Shown here: one piece after another, positions 1-8,376 of the stretch | Numbering within the stretch: position 1 is the stretch's first letter | Layout of the letters: every line of letters begins with the position of its first letter | Translations under genes and position numbers: made by a program | The notes under the pieces: generated by a model | Databases searched by the model: none | What the model was told of the DNA's origin: nothing | What the model saw: only the letters and a program-made list of their open reading frames with translations | Assembly: GCA_934201705.1 (NCBI GenBank) | Contig: CAKPXF010000030.1 | Location: 1 to 29,005, forward strand | Direction: 5' to 3' | Length of the DNA stretch: 29,005 bases | Source of the DNA: an uncultured Bacilli bacterium | Lineage (GTDB): Bacteria > Bacillota_I > Bacilli_A > RFN20 > CAG-631

Positions 1-12
1 AATTATAGTGGA

Positions 13-58
13 ATGTTCCAAAAAACGACATTTTGAGTTTGGCGTTTTATGACATTTT
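13..58. repeat. Possible IS21-like terminal repeat remnant
   Basis: GACATTTT occurs twice (27-34 and 51-58), 24 bp apart, and TGTTCC plus an A-rich tract and ACGACA precede the first copy. Read on the minus strand this is TGTCGTTTTTTGGAACA followed outward by GGAATTCC-like sequence, a style typical of IS21-family ends, which carry short repeated subterminal motifs. A related TGTTCCGAAAAAC stretch lies at 22950-22962. No transposase gene is in the window, so this is at best one end of an element whose body lies to the left, or a relic. Confidence 0.25.
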
Positions 59-120
59 CAGTTTAGCATTTACAATAGGAATATATTTATGTTAATTTAT
101 ATATTTTTTTGAGAAAATTA

Positions 121-129
121 TGATATAAT
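121..129 (+). promoter_or_regulatory. Extended -10 promoter of the restriction endonuclease gene
   Basis: TGATATAATT contains an extended -10 (TG at 121-122, TATAAT at 124-129). No good -35 sits 17 bp upstream, which is usual for extended -10 promoters. The transcript would begin near 136, about 40 nt before the ATG at 177. A GGTGA at 165-169 serves as ribosome binding site, 7 nt before that ATG. Confidence 0.55.
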
Positions 130-176
130 TTTAGTACAATTAATCGAAAAAAGTAGAAAGTAGTGGTGAAGATAAT

Positions 177-2147
177 ATGGGATTTAAAAGTTATTGTTGG
201 AGTATTGGAACAACAAGTTTTAGAGTTGATCAATTAAACTATAAAAATGAATGTCAATTAAGATTTTTAAATGAATTATTTACTTCAAATCCTGATATGA
301 AATGGGACAAAGCGCTACAAGCAAAATATTTTGATTTATTGGTTTCTAAAGACTTTATTGAGGATTATGCAGCAATAAAAGATAAAGATGCAAGAGAAAA
401 AACATCTGGATTAGCTGATATTGGATTGGTTTATAGAAAAACCAGACAAATTACACCAATAGGAGATTTGATTAACAAAATTTCTCTATCAGGTGATTTT
501 AGTTCTAATAATATATTTGAAATTCCAAAGGATAGTTATGTATATCTTTTGCAATTTTTAAAATATCAAATTAATGATAACACTATTCAAATAAGACCTT
601 TTGTTGCACTGTTATATATGTTATCAAAACTTGAATATTTGACTAGAGAAGAATTCACTTATTTATATCCTACTTGTATGAATAATAATGATGTATTAAA
701 GACAACTGTAGATATTTTAAGTTCAAGAGGAAAGATTTCTGTTGATGATTTGTTAATTAAAAAAATGATGTCTATGGATAATTATCAAGAAGCATACAGT
801 TTATTGATGATAAGCGATGTAATAGATGAATCTATAATGGAACAAATTGGGATGAATAGAAAAAGTGGCACTTATGATAGACCATTTGCTAAAGTATATA
901 ATGTGTTGAAACCTTTAGTTATAGATAGAGATAGTTTAAATGACGATGAAAAAATATTATTGTTAAAACAATTAAAAGAAGCTTTTTCGAAAATTAATGC
1001 AAATCAATCTTCAAATTGGAGATCAATGTTTAAACTTTATAAAAACACAAAATTTAATCAAGAATATTTACTATATTTTTATGGATTAAGTATTTGCTCG
1101 TGTAATACTGAAGAAGAGTTTAAAGATTGTTTCTTTAAGACATGGCATTTAATGAAGTGGAAATCCACATTAGAGGATTACTATGATTTAAATAAACGCT
1201 ATTTCAATTTAACTGATATTATTAAATATGAAAACGGTAGATTTAGATTGATTGAAATTGCAGAATATTATTTTAATGATATCGTAGAAAAAATGTTATT
1301 TAAACCGATGATTTCTAAGAATGATTATGAACAATATTTTACAAATTATATTGAAATAGAAAATATATATCCTGAATGTAGTAAAACTGAAACAGATATT
1401 ACTAATACTATTAACAGTAAGTATGGAAGAACGATTGTTCCGGGAAAATTAGAAGAATATTTAAAGGATATTAAAAATAATGCTTTTATCAAAATGATAG
1501 AAGAAAAATTTGAAGAAGAAGTGCTTCTTGAGCTCTTAGATTGTTTTAAAACTAGAAATGATAATAGAATTAAAGAATTGGTGACTGATGATGCCACTCC
1601 ATCTACTATATTTGAATACATTCTTGGCGTTATTTGGTATCAAGTTGGTGGAAAAATAGGTAGATTAGAAGAGTATATGCATCTAACTTTAGATGCTAAC
1701 TTCATGCCTAAAACACATGCTCCAGGGGGAGAAGCTGACTTAGTATTTAACTATCCTAAATCTAACTCTTATCCTAAGCATGATATGTTATTAGAAGCCA
1801 CTCTAAGTGAATCTACTGGTCAACGACAAATGGAATGGGAACCAGTTTCTCGACATCTAGAAACTCATATTAATAAAACTCATAACAAATATGATTATGT
1901 ATTATTCATAGCTTCACAATTAGAAGAACGAACATTAAAGACATTTAGAGTTATGAAAAATTATCAAATTGATGTTAGAGGTGAGGACATAGGACTAAAA
2001 ATCATACCTATAGATGTTGATTTGATTAAAGTTATAATAGAAAAGAAAAAGAATTACGATGATTTATATAAAATCTTTGATGAATCTTATAATTCTATTC
2101 AAATTGGAATAGATTGGTATAACAATACATTAGTCCAAAAAATATAA
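177..2147 (+). CDS. AlwI/BspD6I-family type IIS restriction endonuclease
   Basis: This 656-aa protein should cut DNA at a fixed distance from a short asymmetric site. Family members AlwI (GGATC) and PleI/MlyI/BspD6I (GAGTC) recognise 5-bp sites. The N-terminal two thirds would be the helical recognition part. The C-terminal cleavage domain carries the family signature: THAPGGEAD (Asp521), then LLEAT (Glu540), then QMEWEPVSRH (Glu555). From memory these align with the catalytic Asp456, Glu469 and Glu482 of BspD6I and its QPVTHAAG and EPVTRH motifs. Length is close to BspD6I (about 600 aa). The gene stands upstream of a two-domain adenine methyltransferase but is separated from it by a terminator and a new promoter. 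The exact recognition site cannot be read from the sequence; GGATC is a guess from the family name. Confidence 0.85.
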   Translation: MGFKSYCWSIGTTSFRVDQLNYKNECQLRFLNELFTSNPDMKWDKALQAKYFDLLVSKDFIEDYAAIKDKDAREKTSGLADIGLVYRKTRQITPIGDLINKISLSGDFSSNNIFEIPKDSYVYLLQFLKYQINDNTIQIRPFVALLYMLSKLEYLTREEFTYLYPTCMNNNDVLKTTVDILSSRGKISVDDLLIKKMMSMDNYQEAYSLLMISDVIDESIMEQIGMNRKSGTYDRPFAKVYNVLKPLVIDRDSLNDDEKILLLKQLKEAFSKINANQSSNWRSMFKLYKNTKFNQEYLLYFYGLSICSCNTEEEFKDCFFKTWHLMKWKSTLEDYYDLNKRYFNLTDIIKYENGRFRLIEIAEYYFNDIVEKMLFKPMISKNDYEQYFTNYIEIENIYPECSKTETDITNTINSKYGRTIVPGKLEEYLKDIKNNAFIKMIEEKFEEEVLLELLDCFKTRNDNRIKELVTDDATPSTIFEYILGVIWYQVGGKIGRLEEYMHLTLDANFMPKTHAPGGEADLVFNYPKSNSYPKHDMLLEATLSESTGQRQMEWEPVSRHLETHINKTHNKYDYVLFIASQLEERTLKTFRVMKNYQIDVRGEDIGLKIIPIDVDLIKVIIEKKKNYDDLYKIFDESYNSIQIGIDWYNNTLVQKI

Positions 2148-2157
2148 AAATTAAATT

Positions 2158-2188
2158 AGCCTTATTGTTGTAAAATAAGGCTTTTTTT
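2158..2188 (+). terminator. Rho-independent terminator after the endonuclease gene
   Basis: A perfect 9-bp stem, AGCCTTATT (2158-2166) with AATAAGGCT (2174-2182), encloses a 7-nt loop and runs into a T tract (2182-2188). It lies 11 nt after the endonuclease stop codon and should end most transcripts before the methyltransferase gene. Confidence 0.85.
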
Positions 2189-2196
2189 GTTATAAT
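2188..2196 (+). promoter_or_regulatory. Extended -10 promoter of the methyltransferase-Gabija transcript
   Basis: TGTTATAAT (TG at 2188-2189, TATAAT at 2191-2196) directly abuts the T tract of the preceding terminator. Transcription would start at about 2203, so the ATG at 2200 would not be inside this transcript. This argues for a methyltransferase start further downstream (2227 or 2236), behind AAAAGGA at 2216-2222. Confidence 0.55.
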
Positions 2197-2199
2197 TAG

Positions 2200-4197
2200 A
2201 TGCATAAGATGCCTAAAAAGGAAATGATGAATTATATGAGTAAATTCAATATTAAAAACAGAAGATATTTAGGAAGTAAAGCAAAATTATTACCATTTAT
2301 TACGGAAGTAGTAAATAAGGAATGTGAGAATATAAATGTATTCTTAGATTTATTTGGTGGAACAGGAAATGTTGCTTGGAATTTTAATAATCAATATACA
2401 ACAATAATGATTAATGATATTTTAATGTCTAATTATCTTTCATATATTGCTTGGTTTGGTAGTCAAGAAATTGATGAAGAAAAAATAAGTAGTTTAATTA
2501 GAAATTATAATGCATTAGAAATATTGGAAGATAACTATTTTTCAAACAATTTCTCTAATACTTTTTTTAGTGAACTTAATTGTAAAAAAATAGGATACAT
2601 TAGAGAAGATATAGAAAGTAAATATAATGACGAAGAAATAAACGAAAGAGAGAGAGCGATTTTAATAACATCATTACTATATGCTATGGATAGAATTGCA
2701 AACACTGTAGGTCATTATGACGCTTATAGAATGAATGGCGATTTAAATAAAGAATTAGTTTTAGAAGAACTAGACTTACCAACCAGAGATGTAAATTTAA
2801 ACAATATTATTTATAGAGAAGATGCAAATTCATTAGTTAGAAGAGTTGTTGCAGACTTGGTATATATTGATCCTCCTTATAATTCTCGACAATATTGTGA
2901 TGCTTATCATTTATTAGAAAATGTTGCTTCTTGGGAAAAACCAGAAGTGTTTGGTGTTGCAAAAAAAATGGATAGAAGTAATTTGAAGAGTAAATATTGT
3001 ACACATACTGCGTCAAAGCAATTTGAAGATTTAATTAATAATATTAATGCTAGATATATTTTGGTTTCATATAACAATATGGGAACTAAGGGTGCTGGAA
3101 GATCACAAGCTAAAATTAGTGATGATGATATAATGAGAATATTATCTGCTAAAGGTAAGGTTAAAGTGTTTGAAAAAGAGTTTAATCAATTTAATACTGG
3201 TAAAACAGATATAGAAGATCATAAAGAAAGATTATTTTTATGTTTTGTAGGTGAACATGCTACAGAATATGAAAGTGAAGAAAAAATAAATGGTTACGCT
3301 AAATCGCCTTTAAATTATACTGGTGGCAAATATAAATTATTGCCTCAATTATTAGAAAAATTTCCGACACACTTTAATTCATTTATTGATTTATTTGGTG
3401 GTGGATTTAATGTTGGTGCTAATATTGAATGTGATACAATTGCTTATAATGATAAGCAAAAAGAAGTTGCTCGATTAATAAAGTTATTCTACAAATATGA
3501 TTATTCAGTAATTATAAAAAAAATAGAAAAAAATATTATAAAGTATGAATTATCTAACACTTATGAAAATGGATATGAATATTACAATTGTGAAAGTGAT
3601 TCAGGTGTTGGTAGTTATAATAAAGAGAAATACACTAAATTAAGAGAAGATTATAATTCATTAGCAAGAGATAGTGAAGAAAAAGATTTTCTTTTATTAA
3701 CATTAATAATCTTCTCATTTAACAATCAAATTAGATTTAACTCTAATGGTGAATTTAATATGCCTGTAGGAAAGAGAGATTTCAATTCATCATCTAGAAA
3801 AAATATTAAGGACTTTGCATTAAAAATTAAAAATAAAACTATTTTATTTCAAAATAAAGACTTTAATAAAATAGATTATTCTAATTTAGAAAATCCATTC
3901 TTTTATTGTGATCCTCCGTATTATTTGGGAATAGCTTCATATAACGAAAATAATGGATGGACAATTAAAGAGGAAAGGAAGTTATTGAAATTCTTAGAAA
4001 AATTAAATGAAGAAGGAATACCTTTTGCTTTATCTAATGTTATTGAACACAAGGGTAAAGTTCATGAAGAATTGAAACAATGGGTTGATAAGAATCATTT
4101 TAATTTAATTTACATAAAAGCAAGTTATAGCAATTCAAATTATCAAATAAAGGATAAAGAATCTGTGACACGTGAAGTATTGATTACTAATTATTAA
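2200..4197 (+). CDS. Fused two-domain N6-adenine DNA methyltransferase (M.FokI-like)
   Basis: Two Dam/D12-class adenine methyltransferase domains are joined head to tail. Domain 1 has RYLGSKAKLLPFI (about 22-34), the SAM loop FLDLFGGTGN (48-57) and DPPYNSRQY (DPPY 224-227). Domain 2 has LNYTGGKYKLLPQL (about 372), FIDLFGGGFN (395-404) and DPPYYLG (DPPY 571-574). Such fusions, as in M.FokI (about 650 aa), modify an asymmetric site, each half methylating one strand, which fits the type IIS nuclease next door and requires an adenine in both strands of the site. The longest frame opens at 2200, but the promoter at 2188-2196 and AAAAGGA at 2216-2222 favour ATG 2227 or 2236. gajA begins 15 bp after the stop, implying one transcript. 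Both catalytic motifs are intact, so both halves should be active. Confidence 0.88.
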   Translation: MHKMPKKEMMNYMSKFNIKNRRYLGSKAKLLPFITEVVNKECENINVFLDLFGGTGNVAWNFNNQYTTIMINDILMSNYLSYIAWFGSQEIDEEKISSLIRNYNALEILEDNYFSNNFSNTFFSELNCKKIGYIREDIESKYNDEEINERERAILITSLLYAMDRIANTVGHYDAYRMNGDLNKELVLEELDLPTRDVNLNNIIYREDANSLVRRVVADLVYIDPPYNSRQYCDAYHLLENVASWEKPEVFGVAKKMDRSNLKSKYCTHTASKQFEDLINNINARYILVSYNNMGTKGAGRSQAKISDDDIMRILSAKGKVKVFEKEFNQFNTGKTDIEDHKERLFLCFVGEHATEYESEEKINGYAKSPLNYTGGKYKLLPQLLEKFPTHFNSFIDLFGGGFNVGANIECDTIAYNDKQKEVARLIKLFYKYDYSVIIKKIEKNIIKYELSNTYENGYEYYNCESDSGVGSYNKEKYTKLREDYNSLARDSEEKDFLLLTLIIFSFNNQIRFNSNGEFNMPVGKRDFNSSSRKNIKDFALKIKNKTILFQNKDFNKIDYSNLENPFFYCDPPYYLGIASYNENNGWTIKEERKLLKFLEKLNEEGIPFALSNVIEHKGKVHEELKQWVDKNHFNLIYIKASYSNSNYQIKDKESVTREVLITNY

Positions 4198-4211
4198 AAT
4201 GGAGTGATACA

Positions 4212-5894
4212 ATGTTTATTGAAGAAGTTAAAATTACAAATTTTAGAGGTTTAGATATAGATATTAATAAATTAAAACAAGATTTTTTAATTATTGGAAA
4301 AAATGATTCGGGAAAATCTAATTTTTGTTATGCTATTAGAAAAGTTTTAGATTATAATATTAGGAAAATACCTTTGACTATAAGTGATTCAAGTAATTAT
4401 AACAAGGGTGATATTTCTATTTATTTAAAAATCAAGCTTGGAAATATAAGTTTGGCGAATAGAAATAATCTAAGTCACTATATAGAAAAAATAGATAATG
4501 AAGATTATATAAATGTATATTTCAATGCTGAATTTAGTGAAGATACATTGCATTACAATGAAAGTATTACAATCGGTTCATTGGATTCTAAAGAATATGC
4601 CACAAATATTTCAAATCCTTTGGATAAAGTTTTAGATATAATTTATATAAATCCAAATTATGATTTTGAAAAAGATAAGAAAAATTTTTTTAAACTAAGA
4701 CAACAAAAAAGTATTGATGGGAACGAAACAATTAATCCTTTAATAAAGAAAAGTGTTGAAGGATTAAATGTGTCTATTCAAAATGATGATTATATAATAG
4801 GACTATCAAATGAAATTAATGATCAAGAAGGTTTTGGCGAAATATTTGAAGATGTTGAGTTTAAAATTAAAAGTGACGTTGATATTTCGAATATATATAA
4901 ATCTTTAGATATTATTCCATATGTTAAAAGCACAGAAGATAGCATAAATATTGGAGATGGAAAAAGTAAGACATTATCAATGTTATTACAAAGAATTTCT
5001 TATAACGATGATAAAGGAAAAATTTTGATTGTTGAAGAACCAGAAAATCATTTATATCCATTATTACAAAAATGTTATGTCAAATTAACATCTAAATTCA
5101 ATCTAGATCAAATGATTTATACATCTCATTCCCCTTATATTATTGATTATAGAAAAATGGGGCAAATTTTAAAATTTGTGATTGTTAATAATGGTAAACA
5201 CAAAAAAACAATATGTAAAACTCTAAACATAGATTCGGAAGACTATAATGCCTTTGGTTTTATGCTAAACGAAGAAATAAGTGAAATTTTTTTCTACGAC
5301 AAAGTATTATTAGTAGAAGGTGATAGTGAAAAATATTTTTATAACGCACTAACAATTAAAGATGAAAATTTCCAAAGTTATTTAGTGAGAAATAAAATGG
5401 GGATTTTTAGTGTATATGGTATAGATTTTTCACCGGCTAAAAACATATTAAATAAACTAGGAATTGAAGTTTTTATCAAAACTGATAATGATATTTTTCC
5501 AAACCAAAGAAGATATGCAGGAATATGTAGGGTTCTTGAATGTTTAGATCAAAATGGGAAAAATAGACTTTGTAAGATATTGGAAATAGAAGAATTAAAA
5601 AAAGATACTTTCAAATTTAGTGAAAACGAGCAAAATAATACATTGTTAGAATATAAGATGCCTGAGATTGTATCACTTTTTAAAGAATATGGAGTAATTT
5701 TATCTATCCATCATGACGGATTTGAAAGAGATTTTTTAGAATTTATAGGAAGAAAAGATAACATAGAAGATTTAAAATTTTTGAGAGAAGCAAAATTAAA
5801 GAATTTACATGCATATATTGTAGATAACCAAATTGATCTTAAAATAAATGAACAAAATAAAAATTCTATTTTGGTAGGTTTTATGAATGAGTAA
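4212..5894 (+). CDS. gajA: Gabija defence nuclease GajA (OLD-family ATPase + TOPRIM)
   Basis: The 560-aa protein has an SMC/ABC-like ATPase at the N-terminus, with Walker A GKNDSGKSN (29-37), Walker B LIVEEPENHL (Glu275/Glu276) and the H-loop TSHSP (304-308). A TOPRIM nuclease follows, with VEGDSE (Glu369, Asp371) and KTDND (Asp425, Asp427). This is the OLD-nuclease architecture. Length and partner match GajA (578 aa in Bacillus cereus VD045, from memory), which forms a large complex with GajB and nicks phage DNA when nucleotide pools fall. The start at 4212 has GGAGTG at 4201-4206. The 3' end overlaps gajB by 8 bp, so translation is coupled. An OLD protein alone would be ambiguous; the adjacent UvrD-like helicase makes Gabija the best call. 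Confidence 0.88.
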   Translation: MFIEEVKITNFRGLDIDINKLKQDFLIIGKNDSGKSNFCYAIRKVLDYNIRKIPLTISDSSNYNKGDISIYLKIKLGNISLANRNNLSHYIEKIDNEDYINVYFNAEFSEDTLHYNESITIGSLDSKEYATNISNPLDKVLDIIYINPNYDFEKDKKNFFKLRQQKSIDGNETINPLIKKSVEGLNVSIQNDDYIIGLSNEINDQEGFGEIFEDVEFKIKSDVDISNIYKSLDIIPYVKSTEDSINIGDGKSKTLSMLLQRISYNDDKGKILIVEEPENHLYPLLQKCYVKLTSKFNLDQMIYTSHSPYIIDYRKMGQILKFVIVNNGKHKKTICKTLNIDSEDYNAFGFMLNEEISEIFFYDKVLLVEGDSEKYFYNALTIKDENFQSYLVRNKMGIFSVYGIDFSPAKNILNKLGIEVFIKTDNDIFPNQRRYAGICRVLECLDQNGKNRLCKILEIEELKKDTFKFSENEQNNTLLEYKMPEIVSLFKEYGVILSIHHDGFERDFLEFIGRKDNIEDLKFLREAKLKNLHAYIVDNQIDLKINEQNKNSILVGFMNE

Positions 5895-7452
5895 TGTTGA
5901 TCCTAAGTTAATAGAACAATTGAATTTTCAACAGGGGCAAATTATTAATTGCGACGATAAAAAGGTTGTTATATCTGCAGGTCCTGGCTCTGGTAAAACA
6001 TATACCATTGTAAAAAGAATTACAAAAGAATTGTCTGATATTAAATTTAATCAAGGTATAATAGCTTGTTCATTTACTAAAGAAGCTTCAAAACAACTCG
6101 AAGAAAGATTAAATCAAAAATGCGACATTTCTAATTCATTTATAGGTACTATAGATTCTTTTGTATTAATGGAAATAATTGATCCATATAAAAATAGATT
6201 GATAAAACATTGGGGCGGAAAAAAATACATTAAAAAACTGAAAATTAGGATGGCTGAGATGAAATCTTTAGCTTCAGAAATAACAAAGTATGGCACTAAG
6301 TATTATGATAAAGTTGCATACAAAAATTATTTAAATAAGTGGAAGAACGATTTCTTAAATGGAGTATATGAAATATCCTTCGCAAACTATTTAGTTGCTA
6401 TTTATTTGATTGGAAATTTGCCAGAAGTGAAGGAATATTTATCAAATAAATATAAAAGTATTTATGTAGACGAGGCTCAAGATTTAAACGAATTTCAACA
6501 TATGTTAATTAAAGTTTTAGTTGATGAATGTCAATTGAATTGCTTTTTGATTGGTGATAAAAATCAATCAATATATCAATTTAGAGGGGCACGCCCAGAA
6601 CAATTCTACAATTTATGCAATTTAGGATACACAGAATATAAAATAAATGTTAGTGTAAGATGTCATAAAAGTATTTTAGAATTTGCAAATTCAATAGTGG
6701 ATGACAAATATGTTATCACTGGTTCAGATGAATCGCGTGTGAAAATTAATATACTCCCAACTGCTGAAGAGTTGCGTTCTATAAATAGTAATTTTATGAT
6801 TTTGTTTGAAACTAATGATAGTGCTTTATTGTGGTATAAATATTTAGTAAAAAATGATATCGAAGTTATTTATTCTAAACCAATAGAGCTATCAGATAAG
6901 GATTTTAAAGATGAATATTTTGATTTAATCGAAGAAATATTATTGTTTTATTATAATTGGGAAAATGAAAATTTAAAATTAACATATAGAATTGATGATT
7001 TTAAAACTTATCTAAGTAACTTTATATTAGAAGAAGAAATAAAAAATGCCGTTTTATTGGATTTTGAAACTAATGTTGTTGAATATTTAGAAAAGATTTT
7101 AAAAATATTTAATGTCAAAGTAAATGAATCTATAAAGCAGGAACTTTCAAAACAATTGGAGGATGATGTTTATAGAAATCATTATAAAAAATTTGAAAAT
7201 GTTAATCGAATAATGACAATACATTCTTCTAAAGGATTGGAATCAGATAATGTATTTATTGTTTTTAGAAAACTTCCATATAATTATAATGATGAATATA
7301 AAAGGAAATTATTTGTTGCTTTTTCTAGAGCAAAAAACAACTTATATATTTCTTTTTCTAAGGATTCGGGTATTAAATGTTCAAGCTTTGAGGCACTATT
7401 AATAAATAAGGTTTCAGAATTGGTAAAGAAAGAAAGATCAATTGTTAATTGA
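5887..7452 (+). CDS. gajB: Gabija helicase-like protein GajB (UvrD/Rep superfamily 1)
   Basis: This 521-aa protein is a compact UvrD/PcrA-like ATPase. Visible motifs in order are the Q-like N-terminus (LNFQQGQII), Walker A AGPGSGKT (31-38), motif Ia (ACSFTKEAS), motif II VDEAQD (Asp195, Glu196), motif III GDKNQSIYQFRGA, motif V TIHSSKGLESDNV and motif VI KLFVAFSRAKNNLYIS. At about 520 aa it is shorter than housekeeping UvrD/PcrA (700 aa or more) and close to GajB (494 aa in the founding system). Its ATG lies inside the last codons of gajA, with an 8-bp overlap. In Gabija, GajB is thought to sense DNA ends released by GajA. It ends in TGA, followed by a short AT-rich spacer. Confidence 0.87.
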   Translation: MSNVDPKLIEQLNFQQGQIINCDDKKVVISAGPGSGKTYTIVKRITKELSDIKFNQGIIACSFTKEASKQLEERLNQKCDISNSFIGTIDSFVLMEIIDPYKNRLIKHWGGKKYIKKLKIRMAEMKSLASEITKYGTKYYDKVAYKNYLNKWKNDFLNGVYEISFANYLVAIYLIGNLPEVKEYLSNKYKSIYVDEAQDLNEFQHMLIKVLVDECQLNCFLIGDKNQSIYQFRGARPEQFYNLCNLGYTEYKINVSVRCHKSILEFANSIVDDKYVITGSDESRVKINILPTAEELRSINSNFMILFETNDSALLWYKYLVKNDIEVIYSKPIELSDKDFKDEYFDLIEEILLFYYNWENENLKLTYRIDDFKTYLSNFILEEEIKNAVLLDFETNVVEYLEKILKIFNVKVNESIKQELSKQLEDDVYRNHYKKFENVNRIMTIHSSKGLESDNVFIVFRKLPYNYNDEYKRKLFVAFSRAKNNLYISFSKDSGIKCSSFEALLINKVSELVKKERSIVN

Positions 7453-7552
7453 TTTTATAAAGGATAACGTATATGTCTATATAGCTACAGTTATAGGAAT
7501 TATATTTATGCTATACAATTTTATACTAGCAGTATTGGCAAAAATTCTATAA
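7442..7552 (+). CDS. Possible small hydrophobic peptide (36 aa)
   Basis: A frame opening at TTG 7442, inside the end of gajB, reads a short polar start (LIDFIKDN) and then a strongly hydrophobic run (VYVYIATVIGIIFML, then FILAVLA), ending in KIL and TAA at 7550. It would be a single membrane-spanning peptide like small toxins or leader peptides. No convincing ribosome binding site precedes the TTG, and hydrophobic frames are easy to obtain in AT-rich DNA. No known family is recognised. Confidence 0.18.
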   Translation: MLIDFIKDNVYVYIATVIGIIFMLYNFILAVLAKIL

Positions 7553-7571
7553 TTTTTAATAAAATCAATTA
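7446..7571. repeat. 13-bp inverted repeat flanking the spacer after gajB
   Basis: TAATTGATTTTAT (7446-7458) is the exact reverse complement of ATAAAATCAATTA (7559-7571). The arms lie 100 bp apart and straddle the intergenic spacer between gajB and the next gene. They could pair in RNA, or be ends of a small inserted element; target duplications are not evident. Confidence 0.4.
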
Positions 7572-7589
7572 GGAAAGGAGCATCTATAA

Positions 7590-8198
7590 ATGTTATTTAT
7601 TAGCAAAAAGAAAAAAGAAGCTATTCAAAAATATAAAATGTATATAGAGGGAGCGATTGATTTTGATGTGTTTTGGAATGAGTATATCTCTTGCAAATAT
7701 TTAATGAAATACTTATCAAGAACGGCAAAAAGAAAAAACATTGGCTGCGTAGATGAATACTATTTTACTATTTACCCATCAAAAAGAAAAAATCCAGAAT
7801 TTCATGCAAAATATTTATTACAGTGGTCTATATGTTATTATTTAGAGAAAAAAAATATTAGTTATATAAATTCTCAAAAAGAATATTATTTATATGAAAA
7901 ATGGAATGACTATATACCAAGTTTTGTACCATATGATGATTCAATTTATTATTTACTTGAAAATCTTGAAAACGGAAAAAGGCATTCTAAAAAATATTAT
8001 CGAGATTATTTTTCAAAGATATACCAATATGAAAAATATCCTCCTAGATGGATGCATACGAGTGAATGGCCAATTGAAGAAGATGGTACTCCAATGAAAT
8101 TTTTATATCAAACAGGCTTTCCTAACAATCATGATTATATTGAATATTATTTCAAAACAAAAGATGGTAAAAGAGTGAAAATAGAGCAATACGATTAA
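7590..8198 (+). CDS. Hypothetical protein next to the Gabija genes
   Basis: This 202-aa soluble protein has no signal peptide or membrane segment and is rich in Lys, Tyr and Trp. The N-terminus is basic (ISKKKKEAIQKYK), followed by DVFWNEYISCKYLMKYL. The middle has several tyrosine-rich stretches (KYLLQWSICYYLEKK). The C-terminus, PPRWMHTSEWPI then DGTPMKFLYQTGFP (about 150-180), recalls the W-x-x-S-x-x-W-P-I and G-x-P-x-x-F-x-x-Q pattern of DUF1963/YwqG-type and bacterial immunity-type proteins, though I cannot assign it. A strong GGAAAGGAG (7572-7580) sets the ATG at 7590. It follows gajB in the same direction after 137 bp and may belong to the same island. Confidence 0.7.
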   Translation: MLFISKKKKEAIQKYKMYIEGAIDFDVFWNEYISCKYLMKYLSRTAKRKNIGCVDEYYFTIYPSKRKNPEFHAKYLLQWSICYYLEKKNISYINSQKEYYLYEKWNDYIPSFVPYDDSIYYLLENLENGKRHSKKYYRDYFSKIYQYEKYPPRWMHTSEWPIEEDGTPMKFLYQTGFPNNHDYIEYYFKTKDGKRVKIEQYD

Positions 8199-8237
8199 GA
8201 TATACATACTATGATGAACGTATTACACAATTATTAG

Positions 8238-8363
8238 TTTCATAAACTTATTAGCAAGGAATGTGATTATTTGTGCTTGAAATTAAATATAAATTATTTT
8301 CAAAATAAAATAATTGAAGCAATAAAAACTTCAAAAAATATAGATGCTGTTACAATAAATTAA
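8238..8363 (+). pseudogene. Possible 3' remnant of a gene
   Basis: One frame between the two hypothetical genes stays open for 41 codons before TAA at 8361-8363. It reads FHKLISKECDYLCLKL, then NYFQNKIIEAIKTSKNIDAVTIN, with protein-like composition. It has no ATG and no ribosome binding site, and a stop (TAG 8235-8237) precedes it. It could be the tail of a gene cut away when the defence island was inserted, or chance. No family is recognised. Confidence 0.25.
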
Positions 8364-8376
8364 GGCTGGTGGAAAA

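Noticed and set aside
1346..1621. Leftward open frame within the endonuclease gene
   Set aside because: Hydrophobic antisense frame with no ribosome binding site, inside a well-supported gene.
4212..7452. OLD nuclease and helicase as a housekeeping repair pair or a retron/Abi effector
   Set aside because: No reverse transcriptase or ncRNA is nearby, and a compact UvrD-like partner overlapping an OLD-TOPRIM gene is the Gabija arrangement.
7450..7452. TGA read as tryptophan (Mycoplasma code)
   Set aside because: TGA ends gajB and cca at sensible lengths, and Trp residues in conserved motifs are encoded by TGG.
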